Positions 55,965 to 64,000 of a stretch of 64,000 nt of DNA are shown here, one piece after another (within the stretch, counting starts at the first letter, position 1; the number at the start of each line of letters is the position of its first letter). The stretch is from the NCBI RefSeq assembly GCF_002777855.1, contig NZ_MEIK01000029.1, positions 124,001 to 188,000 on the forward strand, read 5' to 3'. Origin of the DNA: Snodgrassella alvi. Lineage in GTDB: Bacteria; Pseudomonadota; Gammaproteobacteria; Burkholderiales; Neisseriaceae. The notes beneath the pieces are model-generated. The model did not search any database. It was not told the origin of the DNA and saw only the letters and a program-made list of their open reading frames with translations. A program made the position numbers and the translations under genes.

Positions 55965-56330
55965 ATGCAAGAACAATTACTGGTTTCGGTATTAAGCGAT
56001 TTAAACAGCTCCTCGGCTGACATTACCGCATCTGCTGTAATTTCCTCCGATGGTCTGCCGGTAGCAACCTTGTTACCAAATGGTGTTGATCCGGATCGCG
56101 TTGGTGCAATGGCGGCAGCTTTGCTTGCTCTGGGTAACCGCACATCACGTGAATTACAGTGTGATGAACTGGAGCAAGTTATGGTAAAGGGTAAACATGG
56201 TTATATTCTGCTGATTCAAGCAGGTGATACCAATGTACTGGCTGTGACAGCTAATGAAGGTGCCAAATTAGGTTTGATTTTGTTGGATGCTCGTCGTGCT
56301 GCCCGCAGCATTGTGGATATTTTACGATAA
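55965..56330 (+). CDS. Roadblock/LC7-domain protein (MglB-like)
   Basis: A 121-residue single-domain protein: LLVSVLSDLNSSSADITASA helix and strand, VISSDGLPVATLLP (turn with SDG), DRVGAMAAALLALGNRTSREL long helix, YILLIQAGDTNVLAVTAN strands and the last helix RRAARSIVDIL. This is the roadblock/LC7 family, whose dimers bind small GTPases; MglB is the activator of MglA. It ends the operon, followed by a hairpin. Confidence 0.87.
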   Translation: MQEQLLVSVLSDLNSSSADITASAVISSDGLPVATLLPNGVDPDRVGAMAAALLALGNRTSRELQCDELEQVMVKGKHGYILLIQAGDTNVLAVTANEGAKLGLILLDARRAARSIVDILR

Positions 56331-56348
56331 CAGAAAATTCAGCATACA

Positions 56349-56375
56349 GCCCTGTTTATAAAGCTTAAACAGGGC
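56349..56375 (+). terminator. Hairpin after the GTPase operon
   Basis: GCCCTGTTTA pairs perfectly with TAAACAGGGC around seven bases. There is no T-run behind it, so it may be a processed 3' end or a Rho-type end rather than an intrinsic terminator. Confidence 0.5.
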
Positions 56376-56478
56376 GGTAGCCTATTATAGCCATACTTTA
56401 AATAAGTTCATGTCTGAAGTAACCCATTTATAACTTCATATCCTCTTCTGGCATAATCAATTTGCTAGATATCTTTAA

Positions 56479-56526
56479 CCATAAGTAGATTCATGTTTCC
56501 TATCTCAAAGCAGAATCTACTTATGG
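56479..56526. repeat. 14-base perfect inverted repeat with 20-base loop
   Basis: CCATAAGTAGATTC (56479-56492) pairs perfectly with GAATCTACTTATGG (56513-56526), followed by an AT-rich tail. It could be a small RNA, terminator or short transposon-like repeat. Confidence 0.5.
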
Positions 56527-56891
56527 ATTTATTATTTTACTTTAGCGTTTATCACTGAATCCAGATGGATATATTGTTTATGAATTCATAATAGTGATTC
56601 AAAGTTGTCTCAGATTGCATTTAGACTAAAAAAATGATTTCTTTTCAGCAATATTAAAAACATACTACGTGATATTACTTCTGTAATTGTTTATAGACTA
56701 AGCCTGAGTTGACAACAATTTATTTGATATCACTGGCAACTTGTTTTGAAATCTTCTTATCTTAAAAACATGCAAGCCTATCTTGAATTCATTGATAAAG
56801 ATTCAGTTCACAGTCTAATCAAAATTGCAGAGTAATGCATTTCCCAGCCGAAATTGCTAAAATATCCGTATTAGGATACAAAAATGATTAA

Positions 56892-57407
56892 ATGAAAGTT
56901 GCCAAAAAAAGCCTTTTTTTACAGCATTTAAATGCTGTATTCAGTTTACATTTTGATAATCACAGTGATGCACAAAATATTCCTACACTAAGCCAATGGC
57001 GTCAGTGGATATGGCAAACCTGCAAAAATAGTTTTAAACGTGCCAATATTGCTATTCTTTTATGCAATGAAACAGAAGCACGCCAGTTTAATCATGATTA
57101 TCGGCACAAAGATTATGCGACTAATATATTAAGCTTTGCACTAAATGAGGGTGAAAATATATTTATGCCGGATAAAGGAGAGCTGAATGGGGATCTTATA
57201 TTTTGCCCGCAGGTGATTGAGAAAGAAGCTGCTGAACAACAAAAGCCACTGATAGCGCATTATGCTCATCTGACAGTCCACGGAGTCTTGCATCTGATGG
57301 GTTATGATCATATTGAAGATGAAGAAGCAGAAATTATGGAAGCGCTTGAAATCCGTATCCTGCATCAGTTAGGATATGCAAATCCATATGCACAGGATGA
57401 ATATTGA
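56892..57407 (+). CDS. ybeY: Endoribonuclease YbeY
   Basis: A 171-residue single-strand RNase for 16S rRNA 3'-end maturation and ribosome quality control. The zinc site HGVLHLMGYDH is complete, and DYATNILSFAL and GDLIFCP are the family's other blocks. The N terminus is somewhat longer than usual. Its stop lies just before the corC start; ybeY, corC and lnt stand in the order known from many Proteobacteria, though here phoH is not seen upstream. Confidence 0.93.
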   Translation: MKVAKKSLFLQHLNAVFSLHFDNHSDAQNIPTLSQWRQWIWQTCKNSFKRANIAILLCNETEARQFNHDYRHKDYATNILSFALNEGENIFMPDKGELNGDLIFCPQVIEKEAAEQQKPLIAHYAHLTVHGVLHLMGYDHIEDEEAEIMEALEIRILHQLGYANPYAQDEY

Positions 57408-57409
57408 TT

Positions 57410-58249
57410 ATGGACGAAAGTTCGTCGAAACCCGGTTTTTTTGAGCGACTGGTAAATCGTATCTCTGGAGAGGCTCCAGAGACTGAAGCTGAAGTTTTAC
57501 AAACGTTACGGGAAGCACATGAACGGCAGGTTTTTGATGCTGATACATTGCAATGTCTGGAAAATGTGCTGGATTTTGCTGATCTGGAAGTGCGTGATGC
57601 AATGATAACGCGTAGCCAGATGGATGTAATCAAAATTGAAGATCCGCTGGATAAAATAATTACGTATATTATTGACACCACTCATTCACGTTTCCCCGTA
57701 ATCGGAGAAGATAAAGATCAGATTTTGGGTATCCTACATGCTAAGGACTTGCTTAAGTACTGGGGCAGAAGCGAACATTTTCAGTTAGAACAGGTAATAC
57801 GACCGGCTGTCTTTGTGCCAGAGGGAAAATCCCTGAATACATTACTCAAGGAATTTCGTGAACAACGGAATCATATGGCCATTGTCGTCGATGAATATGG
57901 TGGCACTTCTGGATTGGTGACGTTTGAAGATGTGATTGAACCAATCATAGGTGATATTGAGGATGAATTTGATGAAGATGATAGTGCCGACAATATCTTC
58001 GCAGTTTCAGCTGAACGTTTTCGCGTTAATGCAGTAACCGAAATAGAAGACATCAACGAATTTTTTGGTACCGATTATTCAGATGACGAAGTTGATACCA
58101 TAGGAGGTTTGGTGATTCAAGAATTGGGTCATATGCCGGTACGTGGCGAAAAAATTACTATTGGAAAATTAAATTTTACTGTTGCCCGTGCCGATGCAAG
58201 GCGTCTGCAGACTTTAATGGTAACGGTAAAAAATAGTACTCATTCATAA
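57410..58249 (+). CDS. corC: CBS-domain magnesium/cobalt efflux protein CorC
   Basis: A 279-residue soluble protein without the DUF21 membrane domain, like E. coli CorC (YbeX). RDAMITRSQMDVI opens a CBS pair (about 65-185; SRFPVIGEDKDQILGILHAKDLL in two parts, NHMAIVVDEYGGTSGLVTFED), and the last 80 residues form the CorC_HlyC transporter-associated domain (FRVNAVTEIEDINEFFG, TIGGLVIQELGHMPVRGE). The open frame starts two codons earlier at a TTG, but ATG 57410 is the start. A role in Mg2+/Co2+ balance or ribosome quality is known for the family, with the mechanism unsettled. Confidence 0.92.
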   Translation: MDESSSKPGFFERLVNRISGEAPETEAEVLQTLREAHERQVFDADTLQCLENVLDFADLEVRDAMITRSQMDVIKIEDPLDKIITYIIDTTHSRFPVIGEDKDQILGILHAKDLLKYWGRSEHFQLEQVIRPAVFVPEGKSLNTLLKEFREQRNHMAIVVDEYGGTSGLVTFEDVIEPIIGDIEDEFDEDDSADNIFAVSAERFRVNAVTEIEDINEFFGTDYSDDEVDTIGGLVIQELGHMPVRGEKITIGKLNFTVARADARRLQTLMVTVKNSTHS

Positions 58250-58276
58250 AACAGATTAGGTTAAAGCTTAAACTAT

Positions 58277-58477
58277 ATGAAATTTTATCTGTATTGCATA
58301 TATTTCAAGATTGGAAGGAATAATAAATCCAGTCTGATTGCGTGGATACCCACCATAACAGATTATAGTAAACAGATATTTATTCTGTATTGCTTATCGC
58401 TACAATACGAGTTTAAAGTCAGTAGTGATTATAAAAATCTGTATCTACTAAACCGGTTAAAACGCTGGAGAAGATAG
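58277..58477 (+). CDS. Doubtful small ORF between corC and lnt
   Basis: A 66-codon frame fills the gap almost exactly. It is rich in Tyr, Leu and Lys and resembles nothing known. No ribosome-binding site precedes its ATG. It probably is untranslated, but the gap is unusual because lnt normally follows corC closely. Confidence 0.15.
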   Translation: MKFYLYCIYFKIGRNNKSSLIAWIPTITDYSKQIFILYCLSLQYEFKVSSDYKNLYLLNRLKRWRR

Positions 58478-58479
58478 AA

Positions 58480-60042
58480 GTGACCAAACAAAAGGATAAG
58501 TCGGCACAGCCTATTTATGAATTCAAATATGGTGCTGTTTTAGCCAAACCTTGGCTGTACTGGCCACTTTTATTCTTATCTGCTGCTCTGGTGCCTTTTG
58601 CTTATGCCCCCTATTATCATTTCTGGCTCTTACCTGTTTTATTGGCCATATTGCTGATTTTACAATCAGTACGGCCACAATGGCGTGTTCGTTCAGCATA
58701 TCTTTGGGCATTCACAGCCTATACTGTTTTACTCTACTGGATAGATATTGCATTGCATGATGTAGCTGGTTTACCGCAGATAATGGCCTGGCCATTAACT
58801 TTGCTGCTGCCCGCCTATCTGGCTGTTTATCCTGCTCTAGTATTCTGGCTACTCGGAAAATTCAGAATTTCTCGTAGCGTTCGTCATGCAATAATTTTAC
58901 CGTTGCTATGGGCGTTGGCAGAATTCGTACGGGAAAGGGCACTGACCGGTTTCGGCTGGGGCATATGGGGTTATAGCCAGATAGCTGATTCACCTTTAGC
59001 TGGTTTTGCACCTTTAGGCGGAATTTTTCTGGTTACCGTATTTACTGTTGCCACTGGTTCATGGTTAGCAGAGCTGTTACTGGCTAAATCAATTAAGGCT
59101 AAAACAGGGTTTAGTATCAGCGTATTGAGTGTGTGGCTGCTCGGTGCGGTTTTATTGCATTGTCAGTTTACTCAGCCTGACGGTACGCATGCATCAGTGG
59201 CTTTAGCACAAGGTAATATTCCCCAATCTTTTAAATGGGATGAACGATCTTTACAGCCAACACTTAGGCGTTATCTTGACCTGATAAACAGTACGCACGC
59301 CAATATTGTTATTCTGCCCGAAACAGCTATTCCAGTAATGCGGCAGGATATGTCACCAAAGCAGCTAGCTGTATTTACCCAGCTAGCGCGAAACAATGGC
59401 TCTGCTTTAGCAGTTGGTATTCCGCAGTATACCGCCGATGGATCAGGTTATCTGAATTCGGTAGTAAATTTTACAGCCCCACTATCCGTCAGTGGATTAC
59501 CTTATTATGCGAAAAATCACCTAGTGCCATTTGGAGAATATATTCCATTGCCTTTTCTACTGGGCTGGTTGTATCGCTGGATGGATATGCCGCTAGCCGG
59601 ATTTTCTCGCGGTGGTGCTGTTCAAGCACCTTTAAAGCTGGCTAACCAGCGTGTAGCCTTTAATATATGTTATGAAGATGGTTTTGGTGATGAAATCATT
59701 AATTCGGCCAGTCAGGCCAGTATGCTGGCCAATGTAAGTAATATGGCTTGGTATGGACACTCCCATGCTATGGAACAGCATATGCAGCAATCTCAGGCTC
59801 GGGCATTGGAAACAGGTCGTTATATGGTTCGAGCCACTAATACCGGTATGACAGCCATTATCAATCCCAAAGGTCAGATTGTCGCACATCTGAAACCGGA
59901 TACAGCAGGTGTGCTGGAAGGTAAAATTTACGGCTACAGGGGCATTACACCCTATATGTGGCTGGGTAGCAGCTGGCCCTTAGCTATTATTGGCTTGATT
60001 TTATTATTAATAATCTATGTTTTTAGACGTTATCGTTGTTGA
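58480..60042 (+). CDS. lnt: Apolipoprotein N-acyltransferase
   Basis: The inner-membrane enzyme adds the third acyl chain to the N-terminal Cys of lipoproteins. The 520-residue protein has about eight membrane helices in the first 220 residues, including FVRERALTGFGWGIWGYSQ, then the periplasmic nitrilase domain with the Glu of LPETAIP, the Lys of YYAKNHLVPFGEYIP and the catalytic Cys of NICYED, and a last membrane helix. The start is GTG at 58480 with GGAG ten bases upstream; no ATG lies near. Confidence 0.94.
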   Translation: MTKQKDKSAQPIYEFKYGAVLAKPWLYWPLLFLSAALVPFAYAPYYHFWLLPVLLAILLILQSVRPQWRVRSAYLWAFTAYTVLLYWIDIALHDVAGLPQIMAWPLTLLLPAYLAVYPALVFWLLGKFRISRSVRHAIILPLLWALAEFVRERALTGFGWGIWGYSQIADSPLAGFAPLGGIFLVTVFTVATGSWLAELLLAKSIKAKTGFSISVLSVWLLGAVLLHCQFTQPDGTHASVALAQGNIPQSFKWDERSLQPTLRRYLDLINSTHANIVILPETAIPVMRQDMSPKQLAVFTQLARNNGSALAVGIPQYTADGSGYLNSVVNFTAPLSVSGLPYYAKNHLVPFGEYIPLPFLLGWLYRWMDMPLAGFSRGGAVQAPLKLANQRVAFNICYEDGFGDEIINSASQASMLANVSNMAWYGHSHAMEQHMQQSQARALETGRYMVRATNTGMTAIINPKGQIVAHLKPDTAGVLEGKIYGYRGITPYMWLGSSWPLAIIGLILLLIIYVFRRYRC

Positions 60043-60265
60043 ATAAATTATTCTGATGTGTATAATCATTAAAATATACAATCGAAATTGATAAAATACA
60101 TTATTTTACCAATGATGAACAATTCATAAATAGTGATTGAAGTACATTCTTATTTTAATTACAATGATAAATTATTAGTTGGGTTATTGATTGTTTTTTA
60201 GGTAACAAACAATGTGTTGCAGTTACATTAATAGCAATAACCTAACACGAACAGAAAGGATAGGC

Positions 60266-61114
60266 ATGAATACAGCTTTTGCATTACCCGTGCCGACTGG
60301 GCATGGTAGTTTGGAGCAATACATTCATACCGTAAATAATATTCCTATGCTTTCTCCCGAGGAAGAACAGGATTTAGCGGTACGCCAGACCGAAGGAGAT
60401 TTAGAGGCTGCAAAAAAATTGATTCTGTCACACTTGCGTGTAGTGGTTTCTATTGCACGTGGATATGATGGTTATGGCCTGAATCAGGCTGATTTGATTC
60501 AGGAAGGCAATATTGGTTTGATGAAAGCCGTAAAACGTTTTCAGCCTAGCCGGGGCGTACGATTATTTTCGTTTGCGGTACATTGGATCAAAGCAGAAAT
60601 TCATGAATTTATTTTACGTAACTGGCGCTTAGTACGTGTAGCTACCACCAAACCCCAGCGTAAACTGTTTTTTAATTTACGTAGCATGCGTAAATCAATG
60701 GCCGCTTTAAGTAATAAAGAAGCCCAGTCCATTGCAGATGATCTTGGCGTAAAATTGTCAGAAGTGCTGGAAATGGAACAGCGCATGACTGGTAAGGATA
60801 TGTCTTTACTGGCTGAAAATGATGATGAAGATAATTTTGCACCGATAGACTGGTTAACAGACAGTTCTAACGAACCAACACAGGTACTGGCTCAGCAAGC
60901 TCATTACGCGTTACAGACTGATGGTCTGCAAACAGCTCTGGCCAAATTAGATGAACGCAGCCGTCATATTGTGGAAAGTCGCTGGCTTGCGGATGATGGC
61001 GGATTAACCTTACATGATCTGGCAGGTGAATATGGTGTTTCTGCCGAACGTATTCGTCAGATTGAAGCTAAAGCAATGCAGAAATTACGTGGTTATTTGG
61101 CCGAAGCAGAATGA
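60266..61114 (+). CDS. rpoH: Heat-shock sigma factor RpoH (sigma-32)
   Basis: Directs RNA polymerase to chaperone and protease genes. The 282-residue protein has region 2 (SHLRVVVSIARGYDGYGLNQ, ADLIQEGNIGLMKAVKRF, RLFSFAVHWIKAEIHEFI), the RpoH box QRKLFFNLR, which is found only in this sigma group, and region 4 (LHDLAGEYGVSAERIRQIEAK in part). The frame extends upstream to 60212, but ATG 60266 (MNTAFALPVPTG) with AAGGA seven bases before it is the start. Control by temperature-sensitive RNA structure is known in E. coli; I could not assess it here. Confidence 0.95.
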   Translation: MNTAFALPVPTGHGSLEQYIHTVNNIPMLSPEEEQDLAVRQTEGDLEAAKKLILSHLRVVVSIARGYDGYGLNQADLIQEGNIGLMKAVKRFQPSRGVRLFSFAVHWIKAEIHEFILRNWRLVRVATTKPQRKLFFNLRSMRKSMAALSNKEAQSIADDLGVKLSEVLEMEQRMTGKDMSLLAENDDEDNFAPIDWLTDSSNEPTQVLAQQAHYALQTDGLQTALAKLDERSRHIVESRWLADDGGLTLHDLAGEYGVSAERIRQIEAKAMQKLRGYLAEAE

Positions 61115-61126
61115 TGAAGTTGAATA

Positions 61127-61168
61127 AAAAAACCGGATTGAAGAATTTATTCAATCCGGTTTTTTTTA
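61127..61168. terminator. rpoH terminator, bidirectional
   Basis: AAAAAACCGGATTGAA pairs perfectly with TTCAATCCGGTTTTTT around GAATTTA, with T-runs in both directions. It serves rpoH and the convergent DUF3579-GNAT gene. Confidence 0.92.
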
Positions 61169-61207
61169 ATGAAACAATGGTTGATTGAGCTATTTTACTA
61201 ATTATTA

Positions 61208-62050
61208 TCATTCAATCGTAAAACTGAATTTATGGCATGTTAATATAAAACCATGTTTCAGGTATAAGTGATGCATATTAGTGTTATCAGATGAAACACT
61301 TGAATCTGCATGAATACACTTACATTGTTCTTTAAGTCCGATGGCTTTCAATGCATCTAATATTTGGCTGACCTGATGATCCTGAACCGGTATGTGATGG
61401 CTGGCCAAATCATCTATATGTAAATGTCGTCCGGCTGTGAAGTTGGTGACGATACGAAATCCGCAAACAGTTACTGCATTTTGTTTACCTTCTTCAAATA
61501 TTCCCAGCAATCTATAACCTTCTGCTTGCTGAATGGTTACCAATTCCTGAAACTGAGTGATATCCCGAATATCAGGATGTAACATATGTAATGCAGCAAA
61601 GGCAGAGCTTATTTCGGCTGGTTTCAGTTCTCGTAATTGACTGACTGGAATCTGAGAATTTGTTTCGGCAGAGGTTGAAGAATTGATTTGTTTGGTTTGT
61701 TTCGCTTCGATATTTTCCTGCGCAACAGCATCTGTCAGGCTGATTTGTCTGTGTTCCTGTTCTTCTAATAAAGCTTTGCAATCCAGAATGCGCAGATCGT
61801 TATCGCGCGCAAAATCCATCATAAAATTAAAGGCTGTGGCGCTAATCTGTTCTAACTTGCGATCGACTGCTACGCAGCGGATATTATCAACCAGAATAGG
61901 ACGAACCCATTGGTGATAAGACAGCCTGTGCCCTTGATCGAAAGAAGACAATACCCCGCATAAACGTTCAGCCCAGTCACTTGGGCGAAAGCGTTTACCA
62001 TTATTTGTCATGCCTTGAATAACGATTTCGTATGGATTGCAAATTAGCAT
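61208..62050 (-). CDS. DUF3579-GNAT fusion protein
   Basis: The 280-residue protein has two parts. Residues 8-100 match DUF3579, a family of small uncharacterised proteins in Betaproteobacteria: IVIQGMTNNGKRFRPSDWAERLCGVLSSF in part, VRPILVDNIRCVAVDRKL and NFMMDFARDNDL. After a Ser/Thr/Gln linker, residues 135-280 look like a GNAT acetyltransferase: LRELKPAEISSAFAALHML, GYRLLGIFEEG, AGRHLHIDDLA and the ending LYLKHGFILTCHKFSF. The pyrophosphate loop (VQDHQVSQIL) is degenerate compared with QxxGxG. AGAGG precedes the ATG. Usually DUF3579 proteins are alone, so the fusion suggests a shared task, unknown as yet. Confidence 0.75.
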   Translation of the reverse strand: MLICNPYEIVIQGMTNNGKRFRPSDWAERLCGVLSSFDQGHRLSYHQWVRPILVDNIRCVAVDRKLEQISATAFNFMMDFARDNDLRILDCKALLEEQEHRQISLTDAVAQENIEAKQTKQINSSTSAETNSQIPVSQLRELKPAEISSAFAALHMLHPDIRDITQFQELVTIQQAEGYRLLGIFEEGKQNAVTVCGFRIVTNFTAGRHLHIDDLASHHIPVQDHQVSQILDALKAIGLKEQCKCIHADSSVSSDNTNMHHLYLKHGFILTCHKFSFTIE

Positions 62051-62933
<883 letters not shown>

Positions 62934-62964
62934 ATACAGACGTATTATTTAATAAGGAAATAAA

Positions 62965-64000
62965 ATGAATCAAATAAATAAATGTTTGTTAGCTGCTGTC
63001 TTGCTGATGCCATTGCCGTTGCTAGCAGGCGATTTGTCCGGCTGGTGGCGGCCACTATCGGAAATAAATGCTGGTAATACTGCATGGGTGATGACATCAG
63101 CCGTACTTGTTTTGCTGATGACCGTACCAGGACTTGCATTGTTTTATGGCGGTATGGTGCGCAAAAAAAATGTGTTAGGTACCATGATGCACAGTTTTGT
63201 TGTGGCAGCATTGGTCAGTGTTTTGTGGATGATATTAGGATACTCACTGGCTTTTACTCCAGGAAACGCTTTCATTGGCGGCCTAGACAGATTTATGCTG
63301 GTTGGCATGGGATTGGATAAAACCAGAGAAATGACTACCATCGTAAATGGTAGTGGTACTGTTCCCGAGTCGGTATTTATGTTTTTCCAAATGACGTTTG
63401 CGATTATTTCTACTGCGATTGTTACCGGTGCTTTTGCTGAACGTCTTAAATTCTCTGCATTATTGGTTTTTTCTGGATTGTGGGTAACTTTAGTTTACGC
63501 TCCGGTTTGTCACTGGGTATGGGGTGGTGGCTTTATGGCTGACGCACATACGCCAGTTCTTGATTTTGCGGGAGGTACTGTCGTTCATATTAATGCCGGT
63601 ATTGCTGGTCTGGTAGCGGCATTGGTAATTGGTAAACGTCTCGGTTATGGCAAGGATGTTATGGCTCCTCATAATATGGTGTTAACATTAACTGGTGCTG
63701 CGATGTTATGGGTAGGCTGGTTTGGTTTTAATGCTGGTTCCGCAGGTGCGGCGGATGCTTCAGCGGGCATGGCTATGGCGGTCACTCAGGTTGCGGCGGC
63801 TTCAGCTGCATTGACATGGATGCTTTGTGAAAAATTGGCCGGACATAAACCCTCTGCTTTAGGGATGGCTTCCGGAGCCGTATCTGGACTGGTTGGGATT
63901 ACACCGGCTGCTGGCTTTGTTGATCCTCAGGCTGCACTGCTAATTGGCATTCTAACGGCGGTAGCAGCATATTTTGCTGCTGTATTTTTAAAACGCAGAT
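62965..64000 (+). CDS. amtB: Ammonium transporter AmtB (partial)
   Basis: The first 345 codons are in the window; the C terminus lies beyond. A signal peptide (CLLAAVLLMPLPLLAG) precedes NTAWVMTSAVLVLLMTVPGLALFYGGMV, which is helix 1 in two pieces. FQMTFAIISTAIVTGAFAERLK, DFAGGTVVHINAGIAGLVAAL (with the first pore His, of VVHI) and GWFGFNAGS are hallmark blocks. It conducts ammonia or ammonium across the inner membrane and is blocked by the GlnK encoded just upstream. AAGGAAAT precedes the ATG. Confidence 0.95.
   Translation, partial: MNQINKCLLAAVLLMPLPLLAGDLSGWWRPLSEINAGNTAWVMTSAVLVLLMTVPGLALFYGGMVRKKNVLGTMMHSFVVAALVSVLWMILGYSLAFTPGNAFIGGLDRFMLVGMGLDKTREMTTIVNGSGTVPESVFMFFQMTFAIISTAIVTGAFAERLKFSALLVFSGLWVTLVYAPVCHWVWGGGFMADAHTPVLDFAGGTVVHINAGIAGLVAALVIGKRLGYGKDVMAPHNMVLTLTGAAMLWVGWFGFNAGSAGAADASAGMAMAVTQVAAASAALTWMLCEKLAGHKPSALGMASGAVSGLVGITPAAGFVDPQAALLIGILTAVAAYFAAVFLKRR

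Larger units (their letters stand above)
56331..56891. other. Gene-free stretch between the GTPase operon and ybeY
   Basis: There is no frame that looks like a protein. It holds a hairpin after the operon (56349-56375), a 14-base perfect inverted repeat (56479-56526) and the palindrome TATGAATTCATA (56579-56590). Confidence 0.5.

Overview
The window reads as chromosomal DNA of a member of the Neisseriaceae. Pointers are the neisserial-type bfrA-bfrB bacterioferritin pair, the fused BirA-CoaX protein next to a SPOR protein, a cysG/cysH/cysD/cysN group, an E. coli-type quinone D-lactate dehydrogenase and a GNA33-like MltA. A lactobacillus-like NAD-dependent L-lactate dehydrogenase and the moderate GC content make a bee-gut Snodgrassella-like host plausible; that is inference, not proof.

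Layout. 1-2280 is an AT-rich accessory stretch with a flavoprotein cut by the window edge, a decayed short-chain dehydrogenase and a VOC-fold protein. 2289-7812 (minus) is a five-gene glycan operon: flippase, two glycosyltransferases, a Stealth phosphotransferase and an initiating sugar-phosphate transferase, with no polymerase. 7838-12201 (minus) holds the SPOR protein, birA-coaX, mrp and a small membrane protein. 12947-17535 (plus) holds a FadL porin, a short-chain dehydrogenase and the heteromeric bacterioferritin. 17611-27626 is sulfate assimilation (cysG, cysH, cysD, a small hydrolase, cysN, cysJ), interrupted by a solitary S24-type repressor and the L-lactate dehydrogenase; cysI is absent. 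27717-36192 has an acyltransferase, an MFS transporter, RNase P RNA (minus), an ABC exporter, dld and an aldo/keto reductase; 36225-41187 has a LysR regulator, mgtE, prmC, a site-2 protease homologue that has lost all its zinc ligands, and a YciO protein. 41364-47311 is accessory: a macro-domain gene broken by one amber codon, a GNAT enzyme, the ribosome-repair pair rtcB2-prfH, a GFA protein, a DUF421 protein and a divergent oxidoreductase/HxlR pair. Then follow initiator tRNA, mutS, mltA, a five-gene operon around a small GTPase and roadblock proteins, ybeY-corC-lnt, rpoH, a DUF3579-GNAT fusion, and glnK-amtB running off the right edge.

The most interesting systems are: (i) the 52125-56330 operon, which joins a membrane TPR protein, a receiver-like protein, an MglA-type GTPase and two roadblock-like proteins, resembling polarity modules of motile bacteria; and (ii) the rtcB2-prfH pair, whose leader contains a small ORF and a ten-base copy of the 16S rRNA 3' end (the anti-Shine-Dalgarno), next to bases that can pair with the small ORF's own ribosome-binding site. 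All functions are assigned by reading motifs; no database search was run.
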